32,271 nucleotides of DNA from Pedobacter sp. UBA1951 (GTDB taxonomy: Bacteria > Bacteroidota > Bacteroidia > Sphingobacteriales > Sphingobacteriaceae). Numbering within the stretch: the first letter of the stretch is position 1; every line of letters begins with the position of its first letter. The translations under genes were made by a program, and so were the position numbers. Positions 7,064 through 15,036 of the stretch are shown here, piece after piece. The stretch covers positions 1-32,271 of the forward strand of contig DDEP01000120.1 of assembly GCA_002336465.1 (NCBI GenBank), given 5' to 3'. The notes under the pieces are model-generated. The model was not told where the DNA came from. It saw nothing but the letters and a program-made list of their open reading frames with translations, and searched no databases.

Positions 7064-8797
7064 TTAATTGCTAAAGAAATGATTTTCATGTGTTTCTGTA
7101 GCCATTCTAATGTCTTTAATGTTTAACTGCAAACGCTTGCTGTCTTTCCAGTTGTTCTCTTCAATGGTGTAACATATAGAGAATACACTTTTAGCATTAA
7201 GTAAGGTTGCATAATGCCCCAAATTGAAGCCTATAGCTTCAAAAATAGGGGAATTTTGTTGTTTTACTGCTATTTTAAGATGATTTGTGCCCACAACTTG
7301 CGGGAAACCGACAAAACTTATGCCATGGCTTACAAAAATAGGCGCCATATTTTGAGGACCAAAAGGTGCCATTTGTGCTAAGATCCGGTGAAACTTCCCA
7401 TTGATCTGTTTCAATTCTAAATCAGCATCTATGGTAATTTGTGGTACCAATAAAACCGGATCTATACTTGCAGAAACTACTTCTTCAAATTTTTGCGAAA
7501 AAGCATTCAGGTTTTCAGGTTTAATGGTCAATCCTGCGGCGTATTAATGCCCTCCGAACTGTTCAAGAAGGTCGCTGCATAGTAAAAGTGCTTCATAAAG
7601 ATCATAGCCCCAAACACTGCGGGCAGATCCGGTGTATTTACCATTTGATTCTGTAAGTACAATAGTAGGACGATAGTAAGTTTCTATTAAGCGAGATGCT
7701 ACGATGCCTATAACCCCTTTGTTCCAGCTATCTTGAAAAACAACTGTCGTTTTTCTTTGTACCAATACATCGTTATTACCAATAATAGCAAGTGCTTCTT
7801 GTGTTATAGTTTGATCAAATGATTTACGGGTGTCGTTCTGCTGGTTAATATAAGAACTGTATTCATCTGCTAAATCTGGATGGGAACTTAATAACATTTT
7901 AACCGCATCTTTGGCATGCCCCATACGTCCAGCTGCGTTTATGCGTGGAGCAATGAGAAAAACCACATCTCCTATGGTATAATTTTTTGTTCTGCCAGAT
8001 GATTGCATCAGGTGTTTTAACCCTAAAATGGGGTGGTTGTTAAGTTTTATCAGTCCAAAATGGGCTAATATCCTATTTTCATCAACAATAGGTACAATAT
8101 CTGCGGCAATACTTACTGCACATAGATCAAGATAACGGAGGTATAGTTCTGCATCTAAATTGTGGTCAATACAATAAGCTTGCGCCAGTTTAAAGCCTAT
8201 ACCACAACCTGATAATTCTTTGAAAGGATAAGCACAATCGTTAATCTTTGGGTCTAAAACAGCAATGGCATCAGGTATTTCATCGCCGGGTAAATGGTGA
8301 TCGCAAATGATGAAATCTATACCCATACTGTTGGCATATGCAACCTTATCAACAGAGCGAATACCGCAATCAAGTGCAATGATAAGGCTAAAGTCATTGT
8401 CTTTGGCAAAATCAATTCCCGTGGTAGATATGCCGTAACCTTCGCTATGCCTATCGGGTATATAATAAGCAACAGCAGATGTAAACTGTAGCAAAAAACT
8501 GTAGAGCAACGTTACGGCTGTAGTTCCATCTACATCATAATCGCCGTAAACCAGTATGTTTTCATTATTTTGGATAGCCAAATCAATCCTGCTTACCGCT
8601 TTTCGCATGTCTTTCATCAGAAAAGGATCATGTAACTGGCTAAGCTGGGGCCTAAAAAACTCTTTTGCTTCGTTAAAAGTGTGAATATTGCGCTGTACCA
8701 ATATCTGGGCTAGCGTAGTATCTATATTAAGTTGTTCGGCAAGCGCATTAACGGTGTTTTGGTTAGCATGGTTTGTGTTTACCCATCGTTTTTGCAT
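7064..8797 (-). pseudogene. recJ: Single-stranded-DNA-specific exonuclease RecJ, interrupted by an in-frame TAA
   Basis: RecJ degrades single-stranded DNA 5'-3' in recombination and mismatch repair. Codons 1-417 (8797 to 7547) hold the DHH core: DYDVDG (D86, D88, D90), DCG at 143-145 and DHH at 166-168, ending in EQFGGH. The next codon, at 7546-7544, is TAA. Translation in the same frame resumes immediately as YAAGLTIKPENL and continues about 160 codons to a normal stop at 7064-7066. Joined, the product would be about 577 residues, the normal RecJ length. The stop therefore falls inside the conserved GGH-x-x-AAG motif of the DHHA1 domain, where lysine is a plausible ancestral residue (AAA to TAA). 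The downstream part shows no further damage, which fits a recent nonsense mutation, a base error, or readthrough. A TTG at 7531 is a weak restart candidate. Confidence 0.9.
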
Positions 8798-8874
8798 TGG
8801 CTATTAAAATTGGTTTTTGAGCAAATTTTTATGTAAGCAGACAATCATATGAGGCTAAGCTCATATTGGTTAAT

Positions 8875-8882
8875 TATATTTG
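8875..8882 (+). promoter_or_regulatory. -7 promoter box TATATTTG for the MBL hydrolase gene
   Basis: Exact TAnnTTTG match in the 130-base gap between the divergent recJ and MBL genes, 45 bases before the MBL start codon. Confidence 0.45.
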
Positions 8883-8927
8883 CAGTATTGCTCGTAAATA
8901 TATCATTTAATTTTTATCTATAAAACA

Positions 8928-9698
8928 ATGTCTATCCAGGTTTTTACACTTAAAGAAGGTTCGTACTCAGTAGATGTCACTAAGAAATTCATTCCTTTTG
9001 ACCCCTTGAAAGATAATTTTAAAGACAGACCTGCATCTTTATTTATCCACGTACAACCTTTTTTGGTAAAATGCGGAAACGAACTGATGCTTTTAGATAC
9101 AGGTTTAGGTTATAGCGATGAGCAAGGAAATCTTCAATTACATAACCATATCCGTAAAGCTGGTTTTGAACCAGAGGATGTAAGCATGGTCTTGATGTCT
9201 CATTTGCACTTTGATCATTCTGGAGGCATGATACATGCTTATAATGGAAAGGTAGAATTGAGCTTTCCTCATGCCACTTATGTTATGCAGAGAGGCGAAT
9301 GGGAGACTGCTTTTTCAAGCAAATCTTCTTCTTATCATCCTGAAATCTTTGAGTTTATGCAACGTAATGCTCAAATTGAACTGGTAGAAGGTTCAGGAAA
9401 ACTGACAAACGAAGTTAGTTATGAATTAACGGGAGCACATTGTCCGTATCATCAGGTGTTTTTATTTGACGATGACGAAGATAAGGTGTTTTTTGGTGGG
9501 GATGTTCTGCCCGAACCAGAAGAACTTTTGCGGAAATTTATTGCTAAGTATGACTACGATGGAAGAAAGGCAATGGAGCTACGCGATGAGTTTGGACATA
9601 AAGCGGCTCAGGAAAACTGGAAGTGCCTGTTTTATCATTCTAAGTCAAAAACACAAGCTTATATTAGGTTTGATGGAGAGAAGTTTCAGATTATTTAG
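8928..9698 (+). CDS. Metallo-beta-lactamase fold hydrolase
   Basis: A 256-residue cytoplasmic-looking protein (no signal peptide) with the zinc-binding motif HLHFDH, giving H92, H94, D96 and H97. Further metal ligands are likely in AHCPYH and GGDVLP. The layout resembles the YtnP/AHL-lactonase-like branch of the superfamily, whose members hydrolyse lactones or esters, but the fold is used for many reactions and a specific substrate cannot be assigned. The gene is divergent from recJ with its own promoter box. Its 3' end overlaps the convergent response-regulator gene by 8 bases (9691-9698). Confidence 0.87.
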   Translation: MSIQVFTLKEGSYSVDVTKKFIPFDPLKDNFKDRPASLFIHVQPFLVKCGNELMLLDTGLGYSDEQGNLQLHNHIRKAGFEPEDVSMVLMSHLHFDHSGGMIHAYNGKVELSFPHATYVMQRGEWETAFSSKSSSYHPEIFEFMQRNAQIELVEGSGKLTNEVSYELTGAHCPYHQVFLFDDDEDKVFFGGDVLPEPEELLRKFIAKYDYDGRKAMELRDEFGHKAAQENWKCLFYHSKSKTQAYIRFDGEKFQII

Positions 9699-10095
9699 AG
9701 AGAATGTCGTTAATTAGTTCTTTTAGTTTCTCGATAGAGAGCGGTTTTGAGATAAAGCCTTTTATTGTTTTGTAAGTCTTGGCCTTTTCGATGTCGTTTT
9801 CGTAAACGGAGGAGGAAAGCATGTACATATCAATTGGCGTTTGAATGTTGAGACTTTCAAAAGCCTCGATAAATTCCCAACCATTTAAAACCGGCATATT
9901 AATATCTATGAGCATGAGATGGGGTAACTCTGCATGGTTTTCTAATAGCTCTTTGATGTAATCGATAGCCTGCTGTCCGTTATTTTTAGACAGCATCTTT
10001 ACATCATAGTCGGTTTTTTCGACTATTTTTTTGATAATGAAGATATTAATGTCATCATCATCTATAACCAGCAGATTGACTGTTTTATCAACCAT
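9691..10095 (-). CDS. Single-domain response regulator (CheY-like receiver)
   Basis: A 134-residue receiver domain with no output domain. The acidic pocket is D12-D15 (LLVIDDDD), the phosphoacceptor is Asp64 in LIDINMP, the switch serine is S94 (MLSSS) and the conserved lysine is K117 (FISKPLS). I start it at the ATG at 10095; an upstream reading to 10140 adds 15 residues (including THNLKF) that do not belong to the fold. Stand-alone receivers act in phosphorelays or by protein-protein contact; no sensor kinase is present nearby. The gene is convergent with, and overlaps by 8 bases, the MBL hydrolase gene. Confidence 0.9.
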   Translation of the reverse strand: MVDKTVNLLVIDDDDINIFIIKKIVEKTDYDVKMLSKNNGQQAIDYIKELLENHAELPHLMLIDINMPVLNGWEFIEAFESLNIQTPIDMYMLSSSVYENDIEKAKTYKTIKGFISKPLSIEKLKELINDILSK

Positions 10096-10189
10096 TGTAA
10101 ATTTTAAGTTGTGTGTGTATTCCTTACGGAATGTAGGCAAATGTAAATTACTGCAATATAATAAAAAAGCTGCATCAATTTTTTTACAA

Positions 10190-10219
10190 AAAAAAAATCC
10201 GGTTAGTTAAAAACCGGAT
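10190..10219 (-). terminator. Rho-independent terminator after the yceI-like gene
   Basis: Read on the minus strand: ATCCGGTT and AACCGGAT form a perfect 8-base stem (10212-10219 and 10197-10204) around a 7-base loop, then a run of Ts. It lies 21 bases after the stop of the YceI-family gene. Confidence 0.85.
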
Positions 10220-10239
10220 CTTTCTTTTTTTGTTTGCAA

Positions 10240-10827
10240 TTATTTGCTTGCAACAAGTTTTACGTTGATGGTAAATTCATCATAGATGAAGTTATCGCCA
10301 ATATTGCTGAAAATTGATTTCGATTTATATTGGATACCGTATTTTGTTCTGTCTATTTTAATTTTTTCGGCGGTAGCGGTTACGGTTTTATCTGCATTCC
10401 AAGTGATGTTTGCAGGGAAAGTAACCGATTGTGTAACACCTTTAATCGTTAAATCGCCAGTGATATTTACTTTAGCACCTTTACCTTCTACTTTTTTGAT
10501 AGCAAATGTTGCAGTTGGAAATTTATCTGCTCCGAAAAAATCATCTGCTTTTAAGTGTTTTTCTAAACCTGCACTTCCATCAGCATCTTTGATAGAAGTC
10601 ATGTTCACTACAAAATTACCTTCGGCTAAATTGTTACCATTAAAGCCTAAAGAACCAGAGGTTAAGCTAACTGTACCGTTATGAGAACCGGCAAATTTCT
10701 TTCCCTCCCAAGTGATGCTTGATTTTGCTGCATCAACGGTGTAAGCGGTAGGTTTTGATGTAAAAGCAAAAAATGCTAAGCTGGCTACAAGCGCCAATGC
10801 TAAAGTTAAAGAGTTTTTAAATTTCAT
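10240..10827 (-). CDS. Exported YceI-family protein
   Basis: A 195-residue YceI-like protein. These form a lipocalin-like barrel that binds isoprenoid or other amphipathic lipids in the periplasm. A signal peptide covers about residues 1-24 (MKFKNSLTLALALVASLAFF). The mature part shows the YceI pattern: VDAAKSSITWEGKKF near the start, DDFFGADKFPTATF in the middle, GDLTIKGVTQSVTFP and the C-terminal DEFTINVKLVA. The start is placed at the ATG at 10827. A longer reading from a TTG at 10854 would begin inside the promoter box at 10852-10859, so it is rejected. The gene appears monocistronic with its own promoter and terminator. The ligand is unknown. Confidence 0.9.
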   Translation of the reverse strand: MKFKNSLTLALALVASLAFFAFTSKPTAYTVDAAKSSITWEGKKFAGSHNGTVSLTSGSLGFNGNNLAEGNFVVNMTSIKDADGSAGLEKHLKADDFFGADKFPTATFAIKKVEGKGAKVNITGDLTIKGVTQSVTFPANITWNADKTVTATAEKIKIDRTKYGIQYKSKSIFSNIGDNFIYDEFTINVKLVASK

Positions 10828-10851
10828 TTTTATCAGGATTTTTAGTTTTTG

Positions 10852-10859
10852 CAAAGCTA
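10852..10859 (-). promoter_or_regulatory. -7 promoter box TAGCTTTG for the yceI-like gene
   Basis: Exact TAnnTTTG match read on the minus strand, 24 bases before the ATG at 10827. Its position supports the shorter start chosen for the gene. Confidence 0.5.
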
Positions 10860-10931
10860 TTTGTTAGAATGATTACTTTTATTGATGTATGATATCTTTT
10901 TTAAATTATGGTTTAAAGATGATGATCAGAT

Positions 10932-12137
10932 TTAAGCAGTTTTTAGCAAACTCTTATAAGATCCGTACATTTTTTCTGTGATCAGGTAAATGTCATGATT
11001 GGTTTTCGCGGTAATACGGGCATTAACACCAATTTCTTGTATAATGCTGGGTTGGGTTATACATTGTAAAATAAGTCGGTAAAACTCATCGGTAGTATCG
11101 GCTATGAGAATGTTTTTTTTATGTTGGTATTCTATACCTTCGGCGGCGGCGGTAGTGGCAATGATGCATTTCTGCATGGCCATTCCCTCAATAATTTTTA
11201 CTCGCATACCTGTGCCGTTTAAAATAGGTACGATCATGATCGCTTTGCTGTTTATAAATTCAACGGCATCAAAAACTTCGCCTTCTACAATAAGATTTTC
11301 AGAATCGTATTCAAAAAAGTCTTTAGGCATGTTTTTTCCGGCAATATAAAAACGAAGTTCGCGGTTAAGGCTCTCTATATCGGGCCAAACTTCATCTAAA
11401 AACCAAGCTAAACCTTCTTTGTTAGGTCTCCAATCCATAGCACCTAAATGAAATAAAGTAGGGTACACTGTTTTAGAGGCATCTATCTTGTATTTTGTTA
11501 GATCTATGGCAACAGGAAAAACGTCTAATCTGGTTTGACAGCCCATGAGCACAAATTTCTGTTTATCGCGTTGGCTGATTGCAAAGATCTGGTGAAACCT
11601 ATTTATCTGCTCAGTTTCATATATTTTAAGCCGTCGTGCTAAAAATTCTAAGTATTTTTTTCTTGGCCTGAAATGTTCTTTTACAGCCAATCGTTCCCAA
11701 ATATCGTGTTCTATGTTGTGGGCACGATAAACTAATCTGGCATGGCTAAGCGCTTTTACCGTATCGATGTAAGGAACCACAAACAGCCCCTCAAACTGTA
11801 TGATGTCAAATTCTTTTTCACGCAAGATATTTTCTAGCAATTTTGCAGCTTCGTCGCTATAAAAGCGAGAAACGTTATAAGAATCAGATGAGAAGATGTT
11901 AAAAAATGCATCCCATATATTTACTTCTGTATTGACATGATAAGAATGAAAATCTATCTTTTCAAAAACAGGGTCATAAATGTCATCTACATCAACATAA
12001 TGCTTAGAACTGTTGATACTAAATAACGTAATCTCTACATTTTGCCTTAACAGCCCCTTTATTGTATTGTAAACTACAATAGAATACCCGTTGTTGGGCG
12101 GAAATGGGACTCTGTTTGTCAGCAAAAGTACTTTCAT
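10932..12137 (-). CDS. Family 4 glycosyltransferase (GT-B fold)
   Basis: A 401-residue glycosyltransferase. The N-terminal acceptor domain begins MKVLLLTNRVPFPPNNGYS, the usual opening of GT4 enzymes. The C-terminal nucleotide-sugar domain includes LFHLGAMDWRPNKEGL and the EX7E-like region GTGMRVKIIEGMAM, followed by ATTAAAEGI. It has no transmembrane helix and probably acts at the inner face of the membrane, transferring a sugar onto a lipid-linked or cell-wall glycan. The ATG at 12137 is 2 bases after the rnhB stop; a GTG at 12140 is directly in front. It is the last gene of a minus-strand run that also contains a GT2 enzyme and a UPF0104 membrane protein, consistent with an envelope glycan role. 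Donor and acceptor are unknown. Confidence 0.88.
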   Translation of the reverse strand: MKVLLLTNRVPFPPNNGYSIVVYNTIKGLLRQNVEITLFSINSSKHYVDVDDIYDPVFEKIDFHSYHVNTEVNIWDAFFNIFSSDSYNVSRFYSDEAAKLLENILREKEFDIIQFEGLFVVPYIDTVKALSHARLVYRAHNIEHDIWERLAVKEHFRPRKKYLEFLARRLKIYETEQINRFHQIFAISQRDKQKFVLMGCQTRLDVFPVAIDLTKYKIDASKTVYPTLFHLGAMDWRPNKEGLAWFLDEVWPDIESLNRELRFYIAGKNMPKDFFEYDSENLIVEGEVFDAVEFINSKAIMIVPILNGTGMRVKIIEGMAMQKCIIATTAAAEGIEYQHKKNILIADTTDEFYRLILQCITQPSIIQEIGVNARITAKTNHDIYLITEKMYGSYKSLLKTA

Positions 12138-12139
12138 CA

Positions 12140-12745
12140 CTATTCTTTAAAGTTAATGCTGAGTTGTGGGGAGCTAACCTGAAAGGTTTTACGGTGATAC
12201 GGCGACATGCCCTGTTCAATCACTACTTTACGGTGTATAATGGTGGGGTAGCCTTTATTTTTTTTCCACCCGTATTGTGGATGAAGCTTGTCAAGCTCGT
12301 CCATATAAGCATCACGATGTGTTTTTGCTAAGACAGAAGCCGCGGCAATATTTAAATATTTTCCATCGCCTTTAATGATGCAGCTATGTTGTATATCTGG
12401 ATAGCTTTTAAAGCGATTGCCATCAATAATCAAATAACCGGGTTTAATTTTAAGCTGCTCAATAGCCCTGTGCATAGCCAAAAAAGAAGCATTCAGGATA
12501 TTGATTCGATCAATTTCTTGGTGATCTACTATTCCAACCGCCCAAGCAATGGCTTGCTCTTCTATTAAGGGTCTAAGTATTTCGCGTTGTTTGTGGTTGA
12601 GCTTTTTTGAGTCATCTAAACCTTCTAGATAAAAATCTTTAGGTAGGATAACGGCAGCAGCAAAAACCGGACCCGCAAGGCAGCCTCTCCCAGCTTCATC
12701 ACAGCCGGCTTCAATCAAATCTTGTTGGTAACAGTTTAGTAGCAT
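12140..12745 (-). CDS. rnhB: Ribonuclease HII
   Basis: A 201-residue RNase HII that nicks RNA-DNA hybrids and starts removal of misincorporated ribonucleotides. The hallmark opening GCDEAGRGCLAGPV supplies D16 and E17; D108 (LIIDGN) and D145 (KTHRDAYM) complete the catalytic acidic set. DDSKKL at 44-49 and KGDGKYLNIAAASVLAK at 125-141 are also typical. The length is normal. The start ATG is at 12745; a promoter-like TAATTTTG ends only 4 bases upstream of it. Its stop touches the start region of the GT4 gene, so the two are likely translated from one message. Confidence 0.95.
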   Translation of the reverse strand: MLLNCYQQDLIEAGCDEAGRGCLAGPVFAAAVILPKDFYLEGLDDSKKLNHKQREILRPLIEEQAIAWAVGIVDHQEIDRINILNASFLAMHRAIEQLKIKPGYLIIDGNRFKSYPDIQHSCIIKGDGKYLNIAAASVLAKTHRDAYMDELDKLHPQYGWKKNKGYPTIIHRKVVIEQGMSPYHRKTFQVSSPQLSINFKE

Positions 12746-12749
12746 GATA

Positions 12750-12757
12750 CAAAATTA
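12750..12757 (-). promoter_or_regulatory. -7 promoter box TAATTTTG immediately before rnhB
   Basis: Exact TAnnTTTG match read on the minus strand, separated from the rnhB ATG by only 4 bases (TATC). If used, the mRNA would have almost no leader. A convincing -33 element is not visible. Confidence 0.35.
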
Positions 12758-12790
12758 ATACTTATTTGTATTTGAACACCTAAATAGTGT

Positions 12791-13876
12791 TTATATACTT
12801 GCGTTTTGTCCTTTAACGTCAAAAGCATCGCGTAAACTGATAGCCACTAAGTTAAAAGCATATACGGTAAGCATAATAGCCAAACCTGGCAAAACAGCTA
12901 GGTAAGCCGCATCCATGATAATGTAACCGTAGTGTTCTTTGATCATGCCACCCCAGCTTGGCATAGGTGGTTGGGCACCAAAACCCAAAAAGCTTAAACC
13001 TGTTTCTAATAAGATTGCTGAAGCGAAATTTGCTGATGCAACCACTAAGATTGGGCCTGCTATATTGGGTAAGATATGTCTTATAATTGTGCGGGAAGTT
13101 GAAAACCCCAATGCCTTTGAAGCCTCTACAAACTCAACCTGCTTTAAAGCCATTACCTGCCCACGAACCAAACGAGCCACATCAACCCAAGTTGAAAGTC
13201 CAACGGCAATAAAGATTTGCCAAAAGCCTTTACCTAAAGCAAATGAAATGGCTATAACCAATAATAATGAAGGTAGTGACCAGATTACATTCATGAACCA
13301 GCTTACGGCCGCATCAACTTTTCCGCCAAAATAACCAGCAATAGCACCTAAGCTTACGCCAATAAATAGAGAAATGATCACGGCCATTAAACCTACAGAG
13401 AGTGAAACTCTGATGCCGAGAATAAGGCGGCTCAACAAATCGCGGCCATAAATATCTGTGCCTAAATAAAAGGTCTGTTTATAAGTGTTTTGGCCGCTAA
13501 CCAAGGGGTATGCTTTTTCTTCGGCCTGCTCGTCATCCCCAATATATTCGCGCGCATAAACTTTGCCCTGACTAACTCGGTAAGAAGTAATGGGAACACT
13601 CTTGAAATTGGCTTCCTGCCCAAACAGCATTTTGTTGAAGAAATTAACCTGCTTTATTTTATCGTTGCGACTAATAATCAGAAACTCAAATGATCTGCCG
13701 GGTTTCTTATTGCTCAACTGCAAATGCATGGTGTTGGCATAAGGTGTTTGATCAGGAGTAACCAAATAACCCAGAGTGCCTAAAACAACTAAAAGACTAA
13801 TAAAAATTAAACCGGCTACAGCCAGCTTATTGCGTTTAAATTTGATCCAGATTTTTTTTGATGGGCTGTTACTCAT
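12791..13876 (-). CDS. OppC/DppC-type ABC transporter permease with enlarged periplasmic insert
   Basis: A 361-residue inner-membrane permease of the peptide/nickel importer class. It has an N-terminal helix (about residues 17-36), a long hydrophilic stretch (about 37-130), the conserved YLGTDIYGRDLLSRL segment near 137-151, then five hydrophobic helices. The cytoplasmic coupling loop EASKALGFSTSRTIIRHILPN matches the EAA motif, and LLETGLSFLGFG with PSWGGM is typical of OppC. Typical DppC/OppC proteins are near 300 residues, so the loop after helix 1 is enlarged by some 60 residues. No partner permease, ATPase or binding protein is in the window, so its system is encoded elsewhere. It follows the GT2 gene by 2 bases. 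Confidence 0.88.
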   Translation of the reverse strand: MSNSPSKKIWIKFKRNKLAVAGLIFISLLVVLGTLGYLVTPDQTPYANTMHLQLSNKKPGRSFEFLIISRNDKIKQVNFFNKMLFGQEANFKSVPITSYRVSQGKVYAREYIGDDEQAEEKAYPLVSGQNTYKQTFYLGTDIYGRDLLSRLILGIRVSLSVGLMAVIISLFIGVSLGAIAGYFGGKVDAAVSWFMNVIWSLPSLLLVIAISFALGKGFWQIFIAVGLSTWVDVARLVRGQVMALKQVEFVEASKALGFSTSRTIIRHILPNIAGPILVVASANFASAILLETGLSFLGFGAQPPMPSWGGMIKEHYGYIIMDAAYLAVLPGLAIMLTVYAFNLVAISLRDAFDVKGQNASI

Positions 13877-13878
13877 TA

Positions 13879-15036
13879 TTAGTTAACCATTCTTCCTTTC
13901 CAGTTGTATTTGCCTGAATTTCCGGCGATGCCAATATAAACAATGTAAACTACATGCAAAAGGGTTAAAACAGGCAATAAGCCCAATAAAGCTTTGCGTT
14001 TAAAGAAATCGGTTACATTGTATAGAAAAATAAATTCTGCAACGAATTTAATACCTAGCTGAAAGACCAAAAACGGTAAGGATGCAGGGAAAAATAGAGC
14101 TAATAATGCGTTTACAAGGATGCTTAGGTTAAACAACCAAATGCTTACACCTAAAATAATAACCGATTTTTCTTTGTACCGGGTACTTTTAGATGCCCAG
14201 CGCCTGCGCTGTTGTATAAATTCTTTTAGGTTGGGTTTGGCATGTGTATAAACCACGGCAGCTCTGTTCTTTAAAAAACCTATTTTGTTGCCATATAGCG
14301 CAGCCATTTTATGTAAGAGCAACTCATCATCTCCCGATGCTAAGTCATCAATACCCGTAAAGCCACCCACTTCAAAGAATGCCTTCTTTTCATAAGCGAG
14401 ATTTGCACCATTACAAGTACTTGGATTTTTATTGCCTATGGTTGAGGCTCCTAAGCCGATTAGATACGAAAACTCAAGAGATTGAGCATGCTCGAACCAG
14501 CTTTTTTCTTGAAAATATGCTACTGGCGATGAAATCATTTTAAAACCATTCTCTTCGTAGTAATTTACAATTGTGCTTAACCAGTTAGCACCCATACGGC
14601 AATCGGCATCGGTGGTAATGATCAAAGATCCTTTGGCTTGCCCTATTGCGGTTTGTATGGCTTTCTTCTTGTATGAATTGATCAGTTTATCTTCCTTTAA
14701 TTGAATCAGTATAACACCCTTATCGGCATAAGAACTAATGATTGAAGCTGTATCATCGGTAGAGTTGTCGTCTATGATGATCAACTCGAACAGGTCTTTA
14801 TTGTAATCTTGGTTCAGTACATCATTTATGGTAGCTGCAATTTTATCTTCTTCGTTACGGGCAGCAATAATAATAGATACCATCGTATTGGCAATCTTGG
14901 TAGAGGGGCGGTAATATTTAATGCGAAGCCAACCCACGATAAAAAAACATACCACAAGCACATAAATAACGGCTAAAAAAGCAGAGAAATAATTAATTGC
15001 GCTGAGTATTTCCAAAGAAGTTGAGTTTAAATACAA
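13879..15036 (-). CDS. Membrane-anchored family 2 glycosyltransferase
   Basis: A 385-residue processive-type or lipid-glycosylating GT2 enzyme. An N-terminal helix (about residues 15-36) precedes the GT-A domain, which starts MVSIIIAARNEE; nucleotide-sugar and metal binding are provided by IIIDDNSTDDT and TDADC. GDDELLLHKM and the QQRRRW motif follow, then three or four C-terminal helices. There is no ATG before the first helix: the reading begins at TTG 15036 (or TTG 15015), and an in-frame TAG lies just upstream at 15046-15048. The first 44 bases overlap the upstream UPF0104 gene, suggesting translational coupling. Together with that flippase-like protein it probably acts on a polyprenyl- or lipid-linked glycan. 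The substrate is unknown. Confidence 0.87.
   Translation of the reverse strand: MYLNSTSLEILSAINYFSAFLAVIYVLVVCFFIVGWLRIKYYRPSTKIANTMVSIIIAARNEEDKIAATINDVLNQDYNKDLFELIIIDDNSTDDTASIISSYADKGVILIQLKEDKLINSYKKKAIQTAIGQAKGSLIITTDADCRMGANWLSTIVNYYEENGFKMISSPVAYFQEKSWFEHAQSLEFSYLIGLGASTIGNKNPSTCNGANLAYEKKAFFEVGGFTGIDDLASGDDELLLHKMAALYGNKIGFLKNRAAVVYTHAKPNLKEFIQQRRRWASKSTRYKEKSVIILGVSIWLFNLSILVNALLALFFPASLPFLVFQLGIKFVAEFIFLYNVTDFFKRKALLGLLPVLTLLHVVYIVYIGIAGNSGKYNWKGRMVN

Noticed and set aside
8928..9698. Quorum-quenching locus (lactonase-like MBL protein plus penicillin-acylase-like protein at 28284-30458)
   Set aside because: The two genes are about 18 kb apart, and both families have many other substrates; no LuxI/LuxR genes are seen.
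9691..10140. Longer reading of the response regulator starting at 10140
   Set aside because: The extra 15 residues are not part of a receiver fold; the ATG at 10095 gives the canonical start before LLVIDDDD.
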